Positions 55,401 through 64,000 of a stretch of 64,000 bases of DNA are shown here, piece after piece. The notes below the pieces were generated by a model. It was not told where the DNA came from and did no database searches. It saw only the letters and a list, made by a program, of their open reading frames with translations. This stretch comes from Maniola hyperantus (taxonomy: Eukaryota; Arthropoda; Insecta; Lepidoptera; Nymphalidae). A program made the translations under genes and the position numbers. Location: assembly GCF_902806685.2 (NCBI RefSeq), contig NC_048538.1, forward strand, positions 9,610,001 to 9,674,000, written 5' to 3'. How positions within the stretch are numbered: position 1 is the stretch's first letter; each line of letters begins with the position of its first letter.

Positions 55401-57469
55401 GCGCACGTCATCACACCCCTCCCCCATCGCTCCACTACCGCAGGAGCCCGCTCAGTTATGCGTTATGCCTTTACCATGCTACTATAATAAAGTTATCTTA
55501 TTGGCATTTAGATATGGTTCTAGTAATAAATATAAGTATGGACTTGGTTTGGTAAGAAGTTGTCTGTGTTTACTTGTTTGTGAGGATTGAAAAATTGTAC
55601 GCCAAAAAGACAACAATTAGCATACATAGTCGTCGTCGTCAATACGATTGGTTATATTGTATGTATCTTTTACTACGGAGAAACGTATAACTATTTTTAT
55701 GGATACAGATCACAAAGGAGCGTTGCAGTCGCGAGTTTTAATTCAATTTTCCGCTTTCGCCGTGTAATCAATGAATTTCTTGACAGCAAACGAAACGTTG
55801 AACGAACACTTGTGCAGCTTCTACGACGAAGAAGACTGTCTTTACGTGTACGTGTACTCCTATGACGAGAGCCGCAATTTACACATCAGAGCAGAAAAGG
55901 AGCACGAGTGTCCGCGAAAGGTAATCTATTTCCACTTTAATTAGTCTTGAGAACAGTTTTTATCGCGTCTTGTTCTAAATTTGCTATCAAATCAAGTGAC
56001 AACAAATTGTGTTTTCACTTCTCATGCTCGTATGCATTCATCATCATCATGATCAACTCATCGCCGGCTCACTAAAGAGCACGGGTCTCCTCTCAGAGAG
56101 AATGGTTTTACCACCTACCACGCTGGCCATTAGCGATGTAATATTAGTATGGGTTACTGTTCTGTTGTAGGTGTTCATCCTCGGCATCGTGCTGGGCGTG
56201 ATCGCCGCCATCGTGCTGGTGGGGCTGGCGCTGCTCATGCTGTGGAAGATGGTCACCACCATCCACGACCGCCGCGAGTTCGCGCGCTTCGAGAAAGAGC
56301 GCATGATGGCCAAGTGGGACACGGTGAGAATATATATTTTCAGTAGTTTAAAGTAGATTTATCAAAAACGTTGCTTCACATTTTTACGGGCTTTTTCGTC
56401 GTTTCTTACCTGACGTCAGCATACAAAAATGCCAATAACATTATAAACTAGCTAATGTCTGCGACTTCGTACTCGTGGGTTCAGGTTTTTGAAAATCCCG
56501 TTGGAACTCTTTGATTTTCTGGGATAAAAAGTAGCCTATGTCCTTCCGCGGGATGCAAGCTATCTCTATACCAAATTTTATCAAAATCGGTTTATCGGAT
56601 GGGCCGTTAAAAGCTATCAGACAGACACACACTTTCGCATTTATAATATTAGTATGGATATGAAAATTGATGTTTGGATGTTTGTTACTACGACACGTGG
56701 ACGAAGTCACGGGCATCATCTTCATCTAATCTAAATCTATCTATACTCTATACTATTATATAAAGAGGTAATGTCGTTAAGTTTGTTTGTAGGGAGTAAT
56801 CTTTGGAACTACTGAACCGATTTTAAAAAGTCTTTCACCAGTAGAAAGCTACATTATTCCTGAGTGACATAGGCTATACGGGATCTTTAAAAACCTAAAT
56901 CTACGCGGGCGAAGCCGCGGGGATCAGCTAGTATTATATAAAAGGAAACGGTGACTGACTGACTGACTGACTGACTGACTGACTGACTGACTGACTGACT
57001 GATCTATCAACGCACAGCTCAAACTACTGGACGGATCGGGCTGAAATTTGGCATGCAGATAGCTATTATGACGTAGGCATTCGCTAAGAAAGGATTTTTG
57101 AAAATTCAACCCCTAAGGGGGTGAAATAGAGGTTTGAAATTTATGTAGTCTGAACTCTTTGATTTTCCGGGATCAAAACTAGCCTATGTCCTTCCAACTA
57201 CAACCGCAAACTATCTCTGTACCAAATTTTGTTAGACAGATTTGTTAATCTGTTAGACAGATGGGCTCATGAGAAACTAGCAGACAGATAAACACACTTT
57301 TGCGTTCATCATAAAATTATTATGTATGTATTTGAAGACGATTTTTGAAAAGATTTCTTTACACCTCGGGTTGTCTAAGAAGCTAATATTGTTTTCTTTT
57401 CAGGGCGAGAATCCAATTTACAAGCAAGCAACATCTACCTTCAAAAACCCCACATACGCTGGAAAATAA
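43432..57469 (+). CDS. mys: Integrin beta subunit, beta-PS (myospheroid) type, complete
   Basis: Cell-surface receptor subunit that pairs with an alpha subunit, binds extracellular matrix and links it through talin to actin. Exons: 43432-43723, 44100-44273, 44601-44829, 45205-45289, 46135-46305, 47635-47742, 48628-48780, 49839-49961, 51545-51712, 52154-52390, 53319-53493, 54112-54218, 55021-55165, 55787-55920, 56171-56323, 57404-57469. These give 2520 bases, 839 residues plus TAA, all phases consistent. Order: signal peptide (about 1-22), PSI, a Ser-rich linker (about 113-127), hybrid, beta-I with MIDAS DLSRS (180-184), hybrid return, four Cys-rich I-EGF modules, tail domain, membrane helix VFILGIVLGVIAAIVLVGLA starting at 768, then HDRREF, NPIY (821-824) and NPTY (833-836). 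The last two are talin/PTB-binding sites. The leader acceptor ends at 43397. The Ser-rich linker is the only odd feature. Lepidoptera carry several beta-PS-like paralogues, so orthology to fly mys itself is likely but not proved. Confidence -1.
44151..44190 (+). repeat. (AGC/AGT)n codon run in integrin exon 2
   Basis: About 12 consecutive serine codons alternating AGC and AGT (AGTAGCAGCAGTAGTAGCAG). A trinucleotide repeat in coding sequence that lengthens the PSI-hybrid linker; the region is absent from copy B. Confidence -1.
45369..45677 (+). mobile_element. tRNA-derived SINE in integrin intron 4
   Basis: Head GATAGCCTAGTGGTTAGGAC, B-box GGTTCGATCCC, and tail TTGATCATGATGATGATGAA. Full length, about 309 bp. 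Confidence -1.
45885..46060 (-). mobile_element. LINE 3' tail in integrin intron 4
   Basis: Shares AAGATATAGTGGTGATAATT and ACGAGGGTTCCAAACGCGCC with 51070-51300. This is the non-coding 3' end of a non-LTR element in reverse orientation. Confidence -1.
46331..46757 (+). mobile_element. Helitron-like element interrupted by RTE tail
   Basis: The Helitron-like copy runs 46331-46498, is interrupted by ~160 bp of RTE LINE tail (AGAAGACGCAGCGTTGGAAG ... CCAGCAGTGGACGTCTATTG then (GAT)n), and resumes at about 46658 (CCGCTAAGAAAG) to CTAG at 46757. Part of the core is repeated on both sides. Lies in integrin intron 5. Confidence -1.
46919..47136 (+). mobile_element. Helitron-like element (ATAAATGCGAAAG family) in intron 5
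   Basis: Starts TCCATACTATAATATAATAA and ends CTGACGAAGTCGCGGGCATC then ATCTCG, with the terminal CTAG mutated. A minus-strand stub of the same family follows at 47151-47190. Confidence -1.
47310..47518 (+). mobile_element. Helitron-like element (GACTGA family) in intron 5
   Basis: Head and core intact; the hairpin is shortened (GCGGACGAAAGCTAG), having lost one stem arm. Confidence -1.
48116..48535 (+). repeat. GGAACCCTAAAA-family repeat, near full length, intron 6
   Basis: ACCGGCCAAGTGGCGAGTGA, TTTTGCACGATCAATCAAAA, TCATGAATCTAGGTCAACC, (GACA)n, and GAGGTACGGAACCCTAAAAA. Good reference copy for the family. Confidence -1.
48999..49281 (+). mobile_element. Palindromic MITE with ~54-bp arms, integrin intron 7
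   Basis: Left GATTGATCTGCGTCCATCCC ... TCATTTCACTCTACGGGATAT and right arm its inverse ending GGATGGACGCAAATCAATC. Sequence just beyond it (ACTACGTTTTTTGCGGCGC) is shared with copy B at 23420, so the intron itself was duplicated. Confidence -1.
49487..49708 (+). mobile_element. Helitron-like element (GACTGA family) in intron 7
   Basis: TCTAAATATATAAAATATAT start, core with CTACTGCACGGATCGGGCTA, CTAG end before T. Confidence -1.
50428..50651 (+). mobile_element. Helitron-like element (GACTGA family) in intron 8
   Basis: Start TCTAAATATATAAAAGGAAA, end GCGGACGAAGTCGCGACCAT then AAGCTAG before T. Close to consensus. Confidence -1.
51070..51400 (-). mobile_element. LINE 3' tail in integrin intron 8
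   Basis: GTCAAAGTCAAAGTCAAATG start, then the segment shared with 45885-46060. The part after 51290 matches, in reverse, the Khc intron repeat at 8490. Confidence -1.
52391..53318. other. Integrin intron 10, gene-free
   Basis: No repeat family recognised. Two short stretches read like degraded sequence from the exon 10 region (53125, TGTGCAAACCTGACCACTTG, compared with TGTGCAAACCTGGTCGCTTC at 52216), possibly a local duplication scrap. Confidence -1.
54297..54448 (+). mobile_element. Palindromic MITE (TTGTAGATAACGGATACATA), intron 12
   Basis: Left ATTGTAGATAACGGATACAT and right TGTACCCGTTATCTACAATA are inverted, with inner AATTTGCTG / CAGCAAATT and TCGATATTT / AAATATCGA arms. Complete ends. 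Confidence -1.
55307..55472 (+). mobile_element. Palindromic MITE (AAGGTATAGCGCATAACTGAG), intron 13
   Basis: Left AAAGGTATAGCGCATAACTG and right TCAGTTATGCGTTATGCCTTT inverted, continuing through GTAGTGGAGCG / CGCTCCACTAC. A partial extra copy of the left end precedes it at 55268-55282. Confidence -1.
56040..56135 (-). mobile_element. SINE 3' fragment, integrin intron 14
   Basis: CATCATCATGATCAACTCAT then GCCGGCTCACTAAAGAGCAC on the plus strand equals the end of the tRNA-derived SINE seen at 13872. The head is missing. Confidence -1.
56448..56658 (-). mobile_element. Helitron-like element (ATAAATGCGAAAG family), intron 15
   Basis: Minus-strand copy with 5' TCCATACTAATATTATAA and a slightly damaged hairpin near CTAG at 56448. 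Confidence -1.
56747..56931 (+). mobile_element. Helitron-like element, third variant, intron 15
   Basis: Nearly identical to 20753-20937: TCTATACTATTATATAAAGA to GCGGGCGAAGCCGCGGGGAT then CAGCTAG. Confidence -1.
56932..57325 (+). mobile_element. Chimeric Helitron-like sequence, intron 15
   Basis: 56932-57150 is a GACTGA-family copy with about 11 GACT units that stops at TTTATGTAGTC. It is fused directly to 57151-57325, a minus-strand piece of the ATAAATGCGAAAG family. Joined to the preceding element, this makes three Helitron-like pieces end to end. Confidence -1.
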
Positions 57470-57880
57470 AGATCTGTGAAAATGCTTGTTGCAGTAGGTG
57501 GTTACAAAATAATGTAAGAAGATGCTACTAAAGTAAAATAAGAGTATAGAAAAGCTGGCAAAAAAAACAAGAGATTTTACAAGAGGAGCAAAAAAACTGT
57601 TGAAGCTGTTGAAACCTGGACTTTATTTTACTTGAAAATGAGTTCAAGTTTGTATTCAATGATCGAAATCATGAACGTTGAACTCAATTTCAGTACAGTT
57701 TAAGACTGTTTTCTGAAATAAGTTTAGTGATGAGCCAAAAACGTCCGGATTAAAGAAAAAAAGGATTTTGATCAGAAGTGTAATCACCGTTTTGTTAGCT
57801 AGCTCCTCACTCCAGTAAATGTTATAAAATGCATTTCAATATTAAATAGGTCTTGTATTTTATATAAATGTTCTCATGTA
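57470..57880 (+). other. Integrin beta 3' UTR (likely)
   Basis: Unique sequence after the TAA. An ATTAAA at 57841 followed by a T-rich stretch is a possible poly-A signal. The true end is unknown; AATAAA also occurs at 60237. Confidence -1.
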
Positions 57881-59268
57881 GGAACTTTAGACGCCGATTT
57901 AGGCTCAAGACACATTAGCGCAGATCTGAAGAGCAGCAACGAGCCTTCAAATTGTAAACTTAACTTAAAGGATGTTTGTCAACTGAAGCGAAACGGAACG
58001 GGTTCAGCGGACCAATCAAGTTATTGATAAATCACATGAAAATTTTATCGTTAATGTGATTGGTTTGTTGAACATTTTGATTTAATTTAATCAGCTTCCG
58101 TGAATTCCCCACACTAGCAAGTACCTGAGTTGCAACTATTTAGTCCCAGTAATTCAATTGCATCTAAATCCTTTAGAGTTGAAGGAAAAAGTCACTAGTT
58201 CAACGAGTGAACTAATCATTTGAACTAGCATGAACCAGCGAACACGTTTTCGCTCCTTACCTCCTCGGTTACTGTAATGCACCCTGATTCTACTGTAACG
58301 CACAGCAATGCGTGAAACTGACTCCCACCGAATGCGTGCGTCGCAAAGTATAAATACGTATTGGAAAACAAACAGAAGAGACCCGTTGACGCCCTTTGGC
58401 TCTGCGCCAACATGCCTTGAGCCTTACATTGAGCTTTGATAATAATGTGCCTTCAAAAGAAGTAAGTTTTGACTTCGGACGATTATTTTATACAAGTTCT
58501 AAGCATAAAAGTCATGAGGTCTGTTTAAATCTCGGATTTTTTTATATCTGTTTATAGTACGCTTTTTGTACTTACGCATGTGTGTATGTGTGTGTTTGTC
58601 GAATGTACTTATGTGTTCGTTTAGATCGCTACATCGAATGAAACAAGTTTTGTAATATTCTTTTTGTTATGGAGGGGGAAATCTTAGAATACCCGACGTC
58701 CTGGGAAAGACATCGGGTTATGTAGGAATTTTACCTACTGAAACCCTCCTTGGTGACCACCCTCAGAGCATATTGGGAGCAGGGGTCTTACGGATATTCG
58801 TATTCGCATCCGCAATTTCAGAACATTCGCATTAATTCAGGCATCCGCATCAGCATCCACAGGTGTGAACTTCTAATAATCCGCGGCTGTAAAAAATATT
58901 GGTATCCGCAACAACTCTGATTGGGAGGTTCCGAGATCTCTTAGTCCCGGAGGAAATACCCTCCAAGTTTTATAATATCTAGTACACAGTGCATAGTAGA
59001 TTTGTTTCATTATTCCATATTAGAGTAGCTTATGCTCGCGACTTCGTCCGCGTGGACTACACTTTAAACTTCTAAATAGATACTTAATATATTTCGTAAC
59101 TTATTTTCTTCTATTAAAACTTGTTTCATTTGAACTGTAGTTAACGTTATTTATCTTCAAATAACAATTACTTATAAAATATTTTTAATGTCGCGGACTA
59201 AATCATAAAATTTCTAAGTTCGTGTTTAACAGTATTTACAGTGACGCACAAAATTTTAACCAAACTAA
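57881..59268. other. Intergenic, gene-free
   Basis: No gene recognised. 58790-58920 has repeated ATTCGTATTCGCATCCGCA-like pentamers. 59026-59065 is a Helitron-like 3' end on the minus strand (GCTTATGCTCGCGACTTCGT). Confidence -1.
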
Positions 59269-59524
59269 GGGATGATTTATGCCAACACGTGGCGAGCGCG
59301 GGCCGTGCCACGTACGAGGCGCAAACGAGGCACGGATTCGAAACATCACGAACATTTTATGTGAAGCAGTTCATGCTTTACCGTGTGGCGTCCGTGCACG
59401 GACACGGCATGGTGAAGCATAGACTGCTTCATATAAAATGTTCGTGATGTTTTAAATCCGTGCCTCGTCCGCACCTCGTACGTGGCACGGCTCGTGCCCA
59501 CCACGTGTTGGTATAATGCATCCC
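59269..59524 (+). mobile_element. Harbinger-like MITE with TAA target duplication, copy 2
   Basis: Flanked by TAA on both sides; ends GGGATGATTTATGCCAACAC and GTGTTGGTATAATGCATCCC. Same family and size as 23063-23316, which it helps to define. Confidence -1.
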
Positions 59525-59744
59525 TAAATCGAAAGGACGATGATTGTATATTCCTTGTTTGTGCAAGAATATCAGTTTGCATGACAAACAAAGACGGCCA
59601 TGATTCACGCATCAAGCCATCATGTGGACCATATCTTGATGGTGTGTGGGGCATTATTCATGGACCCTAAATATTATGAAAATAATGGGTATTATCGTAC
59701 AACTATTTTATATAACTCCCCGATGATCTCTTGTGTGTTTTTGA

Positions 59745-60065
59745 CCGACCTCCCTGGCGCAGTGGTAAGCGCTGTGGTCTTGTTAGTGGGAGGTCCCGGG
59801 TTCGATTCCCAGCAGAGGTTTTTGGAATTTTATATTTCTAAATTTATGGTCTGGTCTGGTGGCAGGCTTCGGCCGCCGCTAGTGGCAAAGCCGTGCCTCC
59901 AAGCAATTTAGCGGTCCGGCAATCCGGTACGATGCTGTGTAGAAACCAAAAGAGCTATGGATTTAATAAAAACTGCCATGCCCCTTCCAGGTTAGCCCGC
60001 ATCCATCTTAGATTGCATCGTCACTTACCACCAGCTGAGATTACGGTCAAGGGCGAACTTTTATC
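59745..60065 (+). mobile_element. tRNA-derived SINE, second family
   Basis: CTCCCTGGCGCAGTGGTAAG (A-box) and GGTTCGATTCCCAGCAGAGG (B-box) 35 bases apart, followed by a body with GGTCTGGTCTGGTGGCAGGC and AGCCGTGCCTCCAAGCAATT. No acceptor stem, so not a tRNA gene. Confidence -1.
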
Positions 60066-60946
60066 TGAATAAAATAAAAATCTAGTGGTAAGCATTTTCG
60101 ACTGCTGATGAACGAGGTCCTGGGTTCCAAGTTTTGGGTGTAATTGGTACAAAATACTGACTTTAATTAATCCTGAAACGTAACAATAATTTTTGTATTT
60201 ACAATCATGTAATATATTTTTATTTACATTTTTCATAAATAAAGAATTGTACTGTGTATTGAAATACATTAATATGATAATGATTAAATGAATACTGCCG
60301 CTTAATTAAGGTCTAGTGCCTTTTATATTAAATTTTAATGTTATAAAATTAGTGCCATTACTAATCGATAAATATTAGGAGTGTTATTTATTTCAATAAT
60401 AATCTCGTGTAGTAACAAACTTAATTTTAAAAGAATCATGATTATTTATAGACTATTTTGTTTTTTTATGATTTACCTACAAGTTTCGATGGACAGTCAT
60501 GTGCTTAATTAAAAATATATTTTATCCTTACTTTTAATTTTAATTTATGTGATATTGAAATATAATTGCTAGGTATTTGTATATATATCTTTAGTTTCTA
60601 TAAAACAGTTGTGGCCTATTAATAATAGCTAATAAAATTAATTTTTAAATAATTTATCCCAGCTTTTTATTTCTAAGCCTTTAACACCTCACACTAGATC
60701 TTAATTCATACCTTTTACTTACAGATACAAGTTAAATCACAGTACAAACAAAATAACTTTTAAAAGTTTGGTTGGTTGATGGTTGGATGGTTGAAAGAGT
60801 AGCGGCTGGAGAACTAGCTCCTCCGTCACCACACGAGACTCTGCGCTTCGTATCTTCCAGCGAAATGTTGCGTAGACGGCGTGCAGGCATGCGCGGTCGC
60901 GCACCTCGCCGCCGCGCCGCGCCTGTCTAATTTAATTTATAATTTA
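60066..60946. other. Intergenic; GC-rich island at 60805-60935
   Basis: Mostly AT-rich. A CpG-dense segment at 60805-60935 (GCGCGGTCGCGCACCTCGCC) contains an open minus-strand frame of about 30 codons; not recognised as any protein. Confidence -1.
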
Positions 60947-61154
60947 CTAGCTGATGTCCGCGTGGAATTAGGTTTTTTAAAAATCCCGCGGGTACTCTTT
61001 GATTTTCCGGGATAAAAATGTTCTATGCCTATGTCTTAATCCAGGGTATAATCTATCTCCATTCCAAATCCGTTCAGCCGTTTTTGCGTGATTGAGTAAC
61101 AAACATCCGTCATCCAAACATCTACACTTTCACATTTATTTATTATTAGTGTGA
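60947..61154 (-). mobile_element. Helitron-like element (ATAAATGCGAAAG family), degenerate
   Basis: CTAG at 60947, TTTTCCGGGATAAAAATG core, TCACACTAATAATAAATAA at the 5' end. The hairpin is half lost (GATGTCCGCGTGG). Confidence -1.
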
Positions 61155-61477
61155 CTTGTCACTTGACTCTCAGTATGTTGCAAGTGCGCAGTAGGTATAG
61201 ATAAATTAAACTCTTGGTGCTTATGTTAAATTATTTATTTGGTTAAATTATTCGACTGCCTCAAAAACAAAATAAATACTTAATTTAGATTCTATCCACG
61301 AGAGAAGCAAAGAGCTCTCTGTTACATAGAAATAACAAAGACAAAGAGCCAGTGGCCGTTAACTATTTTGAGTGACTGACCAATCACAAACGAACCTAGG
61401 AACATAATATGATGCTCGCGACTTCGATTTAGGTTTTTTTTTGAAAATCCCGTGGGCATTTTCCGGGAGATAATGTA

Positions 61478-61600
61478 GTCACGTAACGTTGAGATTTCGG
61501 CCCGCGCGAAGATCCTCGTTGCCAGGCGGGTGATGAATTCGTCGAGGCCCTCGATACGCAAGTCTCTCGATGTAGTAGAGTTCCTCATATATCGAGGGGC
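61478..61600 (-). mobile_element. Jockey-like LINE ORF2 C-terminal fragment
   Basis: Minus strand: MRNSTTSRDLRIEGLDEFIT then RLATRIFARA. This is the short terminal motif (RN-x3-RDL-x-I-x-L-x-E-x-I) seen at the end of jockey-clade ORF2 proteins. No RT is left. Plus-strand 61738-61830 may be another piece of the same element. Confidence -1.
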
Positions 61601-61629
61601 GTTCGTGAGCAGTCGCAGGAGTTTAGCGT

Positions 61630-61703
61630 AAAATAAGAATAAGAAGACCCTATGTGCCCAGCAGTTGAAAGTTTAGACTGCTGGGCACGTAGGGTCTTCT
61701 AAT
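61630..61703. repeat. Inverted repeat with ~33-base arms
   Basis: AAGAAGACCCTATGTGCCCA then GCAGT, an 11-base loop, and the near-perfect inverse ACTGCTGGGCACGTAGGGTC then TTCT, extended by AATAAGAAT / ATTCTTATT. CCCAGCAGT is also the RTE tail motif, so this may be two head-to-head LINE tails. Confidence -1.
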
Positions 61704-62251
61704 TCTTATTCGACTCGCTCGCTAGTACAGGTGAGTTGTGGAGGTCTTTTGGTGCTGCCAAAGTAAATGGCCTGGGTCTTCTTGGCGTTGGTGCTCATCA
61801 TATACTGCTGCAGCCAGCCCGGGAGGAGGTCAAGTATTCTCTGCAGATAAACCAACAAACAAATACACTTTCGCATTTATAATATGGGTAGTCATTCCAA
61901 CGTTGCCTATATATCTATTTTTTTAGTGTTATTGTGTAAGCTAGCTGTGGAGTGTGGATAGTTCCTGTTCAGCAACCTTCGTCGTTTCCGTGTGTGTTAG
62001 TTAGGTTGCTTTAGGATGTTATCATTTGCATAAATTATACAGTTCGGTCCAGTATCTCTATCACAGAATACTAATTATATTATAAAACAAACTCAAAGTC
62101 TCAATCCGCAGTTGTTAAATTACTTCGAAACTTAGTTGATGGTTACCCGTGCGATGACGCGGCCAGACAGCTACCTACTAACTTACTAAATAGGTAGGTA
62201 TAGGTACCTACAAAAATCTACAATATCTACGGTATGTATTCCTTAGGAAAC

Positions 62252-62415
62252 CGTGATAGCCTAGTGGTTACTTAGAAGTCTTTTCGGAGTTATGTACGTT
62301 TTAATCAATTAAATGTTACTTGCGAGACCAATAAATAATCTATGGTCACTTGTTTTAACGGTGAAGTGAAGGAAAACATCACGAGGAAACCTGCATGCCT
62401 GAGAGTTCTCCATAA
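62252..62415 (+). mobile_element. SINE with internal deletion
   Basis: GTGATAGCCTAGTGGTTAC head directly joined to TTTTCGGAGTTATGTACG. The B-box segment is deleted; the body continues to GAGAGTTCTCCATAA. Confidence -1.
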
Positions 62416-62629
62416 CTACATAGTAAAAGACAACAAACAATGAGCCTAACTTAATGAGTAGGTAACCGCGTACCTACTCATCTTATTTAGTTCAAAATTA
62501 ATATTTATTGACAATTAGGTACAAAACTTTTCCAAATTTTTTTTAAACAATATTAGCCATATTAAATGACTAATATTCCCCTTTCCTCTCCAATTAAGCG
62601 TCAGGGTTGTGCTAGGAGTAGGTACGACA

Positions 62630-62712
62630 ATAGTGCAACGGGCGGGGTTTGAACCCGTCGACCTTTCGGTTTTCAGTCCACTCCTATACCGGTTGAGCTA
62701 TTGAGGCTCATA
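62630..62712 (-). mobile_element. tRNA-Phe-like SINE head
   Basis: Minus strand: AATAGCTCAACCGG (A-box), an anticodon arm GGACTGAAAACC resembling tRNA-Phe (GAA), and GACGGGTTCAAACCCCG with a paired T stem. The acceptor ends (GCCTCAA ... CGCCCGT) do not pair, so it is a tRNA-derived repeat or pseudogene. A weaker plus-strand relative lies at 50025-50105. Confidence -1.
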
Positions 62713-62770
62713 AAATTCTATTAGATATAGGTACCTACTTGAAAATCTATACTTATAATGGAAATCACTT

Positions 62771-62953
62771 ACAGTACGCGGCTGAAAGTAATCCTACACC
62801 GGCCTTCAGAATGACATTTCGACTTTGTAGAGCGTTGTCCTTGTCACTCATATCTATATGACGTTTTGTCGGTCTCAATGACAGAGACAGTGCTCTACAA
62901 ATTTGTTATCTCCTTCTAAAGGTCGATGTACATTACTTTCGGCCGCATACTGT
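62771..62953 (+). mobile_element. Palindromic MITE (ACAGTACGCGG termini), copy 2
   Basis: ACAGTACGCGGCTGAAAGTA and TACTTTCGGCCGCATACTGT inverted ends; interior matches 39536-39700. Confidence -1.
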
Positions 62954-63383
62954 ACGATAGTTTAAACGCTATACTGGATAACGTAAGCTACGTATAGATA
63001 TCTATAATAAGTAACACTACCAGGAAAATACTAAAAGTTGTAAAAGTTACATAAAAGTTCTAAATTATGATAAGTACGTCTATTAAAGTCAAAACACGGC
63101 ACATGAATGTTGAAATCTTGTTGAAATGATACAGCTATTCTATTGTATCACTGGCGAAAATAAGCATTAGCTGTGTTATTTATTTCAGTTTCTTACTAAT
63201 AATATTCAAGATTGTTTAGAGAAAGAACACATTAGCGGCATACAAAGGCTCCGCAGGTGGGTCGGCGATTAATCACAACTAGGAATTCGTGCGGGGGCGA
63301 GGGCGGCACGCTGCCCTAGTGCCGCCTCGGGAGCCCGCCGCGGCGCACGCCCGCCCGCCCAGCCTACTGCCTGCCCACGACAC

Positions 63384-63440
63384 ATGCTCGCGGCCAGCGA
63401 TAACCCTTACGTACTCTACCTACCACTACATTCGCTTAAG
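63384..63440 (+). CDS. Possible first coding exon of a gene to the right
   Basis: A GC-rich segment (63285-63420) unlike its surroundings. From ATG at 63384 a 19-codon frame (MLAASDNPYVLYLPLHSLK) runs without a stop to a strong donor AAG/GTAAGA at 63441. No family is recognisable from 19 residues. It may equally be a 5' UTR exon in which the ATG is incidental. Confidence -1.
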
Positions 63441-63844
63441 GTAAGAACACAGTTTTCTTTCAATAATCTTTTTGAAGGTATTCACAGTTTATGTGAAAAA
63501 TTGGACCGGTTGCAGGAACGCTTTTAATCACTGGTTTATTACATTAAGCTTTTAATAAACTTGTTTCACTTTTCGAACTAAGTAAGTATAGAACTTAGTC
63601 GGAAAGTTTTAATAAGTTGTTACTAACTTGTGTTGAATGTACGAGCGCGAATTTTTAATTTACTTATTCTAGCGTTAGTTTAGCGTTACTTACATGCATA
63701 CATTTTTTCCTGGTATAAGTAATTTTCAGAGAGTGTATATAAGAGAATTAAGTTCTTTGCACATTACACAAACTCGACGCTGACTCCACTCCGACTCGAC
63801 GTAAAGCAAGGAAATGACAATTTTATAATTATCATTTTGCGTAT

Positions 63845-64000
63845 TAGGGTTCCGTACCTCAAAAGGAAAAACGGAACCCTTATATGATCACTTTGTTGTC
63901 TTTCTGTCTGTCGGTCTGTCAAGAAACCTACAGGGTACTTCCCGTTGACCTAGAATCATGAAATTGGCAGGTAGGTAGGTCTTATAGCAGACATTCGGGG
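63845..64000 (-). repeat. GGAACCCTAAAA-family repeat, cut by window edge
   Basis: AGGGTTCCGTACCTCAAAAG at 63847, the (GTCT)n tract and ACTTCCCGTTGACCTAGAAT. Minus-strand copy continuing past the right edge. Confidence -1.

Noticed and set aside
59346..59654. 102-codon minus-strand open frame
   Set aside because: Runs through the palindromic Harbinger-like MITE; the repeated HGFxTSRTFYxKQ peptide comes from its inverted arms.

Overview
The window is nuclear DNA of an insect, almost certainly a moth or butterfly. It is AT-rich and intron-rich. It is filled with repeats I recognise from Lepidoptera: Helitron-like elements ending in a hairpin plus CTAG, tRNA-derived SINEs, the repeat ending in GGAACCCTAAAA, and jockey-like and RTE-like LINE tails. 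No bacterial or viral gene, CRISPR array or operon is present.

Two genuine protein genes dominate. On the minus strand, 1356-11240 holds the first 12 coding exons (682 codons) of kinesin-1 heavy chain (Khc): complete motor, neck and much of the coiled coil. The remaining stalk and cargo tail lie beyond the left edge. On the plus strand, 43432-57469 holds a complete 16-exon integrin beta subunit of the beta-PS (myospheroid) type. It encodes 839 residues: signal peptide, PSI, hybrid domain, beta-I with an intact DxSxS MIDAS motif, I-EGF repeats, one membrane span, and a tail with HDRREF, NPIY and NPTY.

Between them, 14.6-30.9 kb carries the remains of at least two upstream tandem copies of the integrin gene. 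Copy A is a single PSI exon with an early stop. Copy B keeps exons 1, 2, a shortened 3, 8, 9, 10 and most of 11. Exons 4-6 are gone, exon 7 survives only as two broken fragments, and a LINE sits in the middle. The surviving exons of copy B are open and phase-compatible. They could splice into a 363-codon secreted protein made of PSI, a closed-up hybrid domain and I-EGF, from which exactly the ligand-binding beta-I domain is missing. This is the most interesting object in the window. It may be a decaying pseudogene or a new truncated gene.

The rest is repeats: two nearly identical inverted jockey-type LINE copies (21.4-22.6 kb and 35.5-37.0 kb); a pogo/Tigger-like element (15.8-17.3 kb); a BEL/Pao protease fragment (26.1-25.8 kb); a decayed LINE (32.3-31.0 kb); a THAP-domain remnant (32.9-33.4 kb); Harbinger-like and other palindromic MITEs; and many Helitron-like insertions, especially in integrin introns. 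The right edge (63.3-63.4 kb) has a GC-rich segment ending in a good splice donor, possibly the first exon of a gene to the right.
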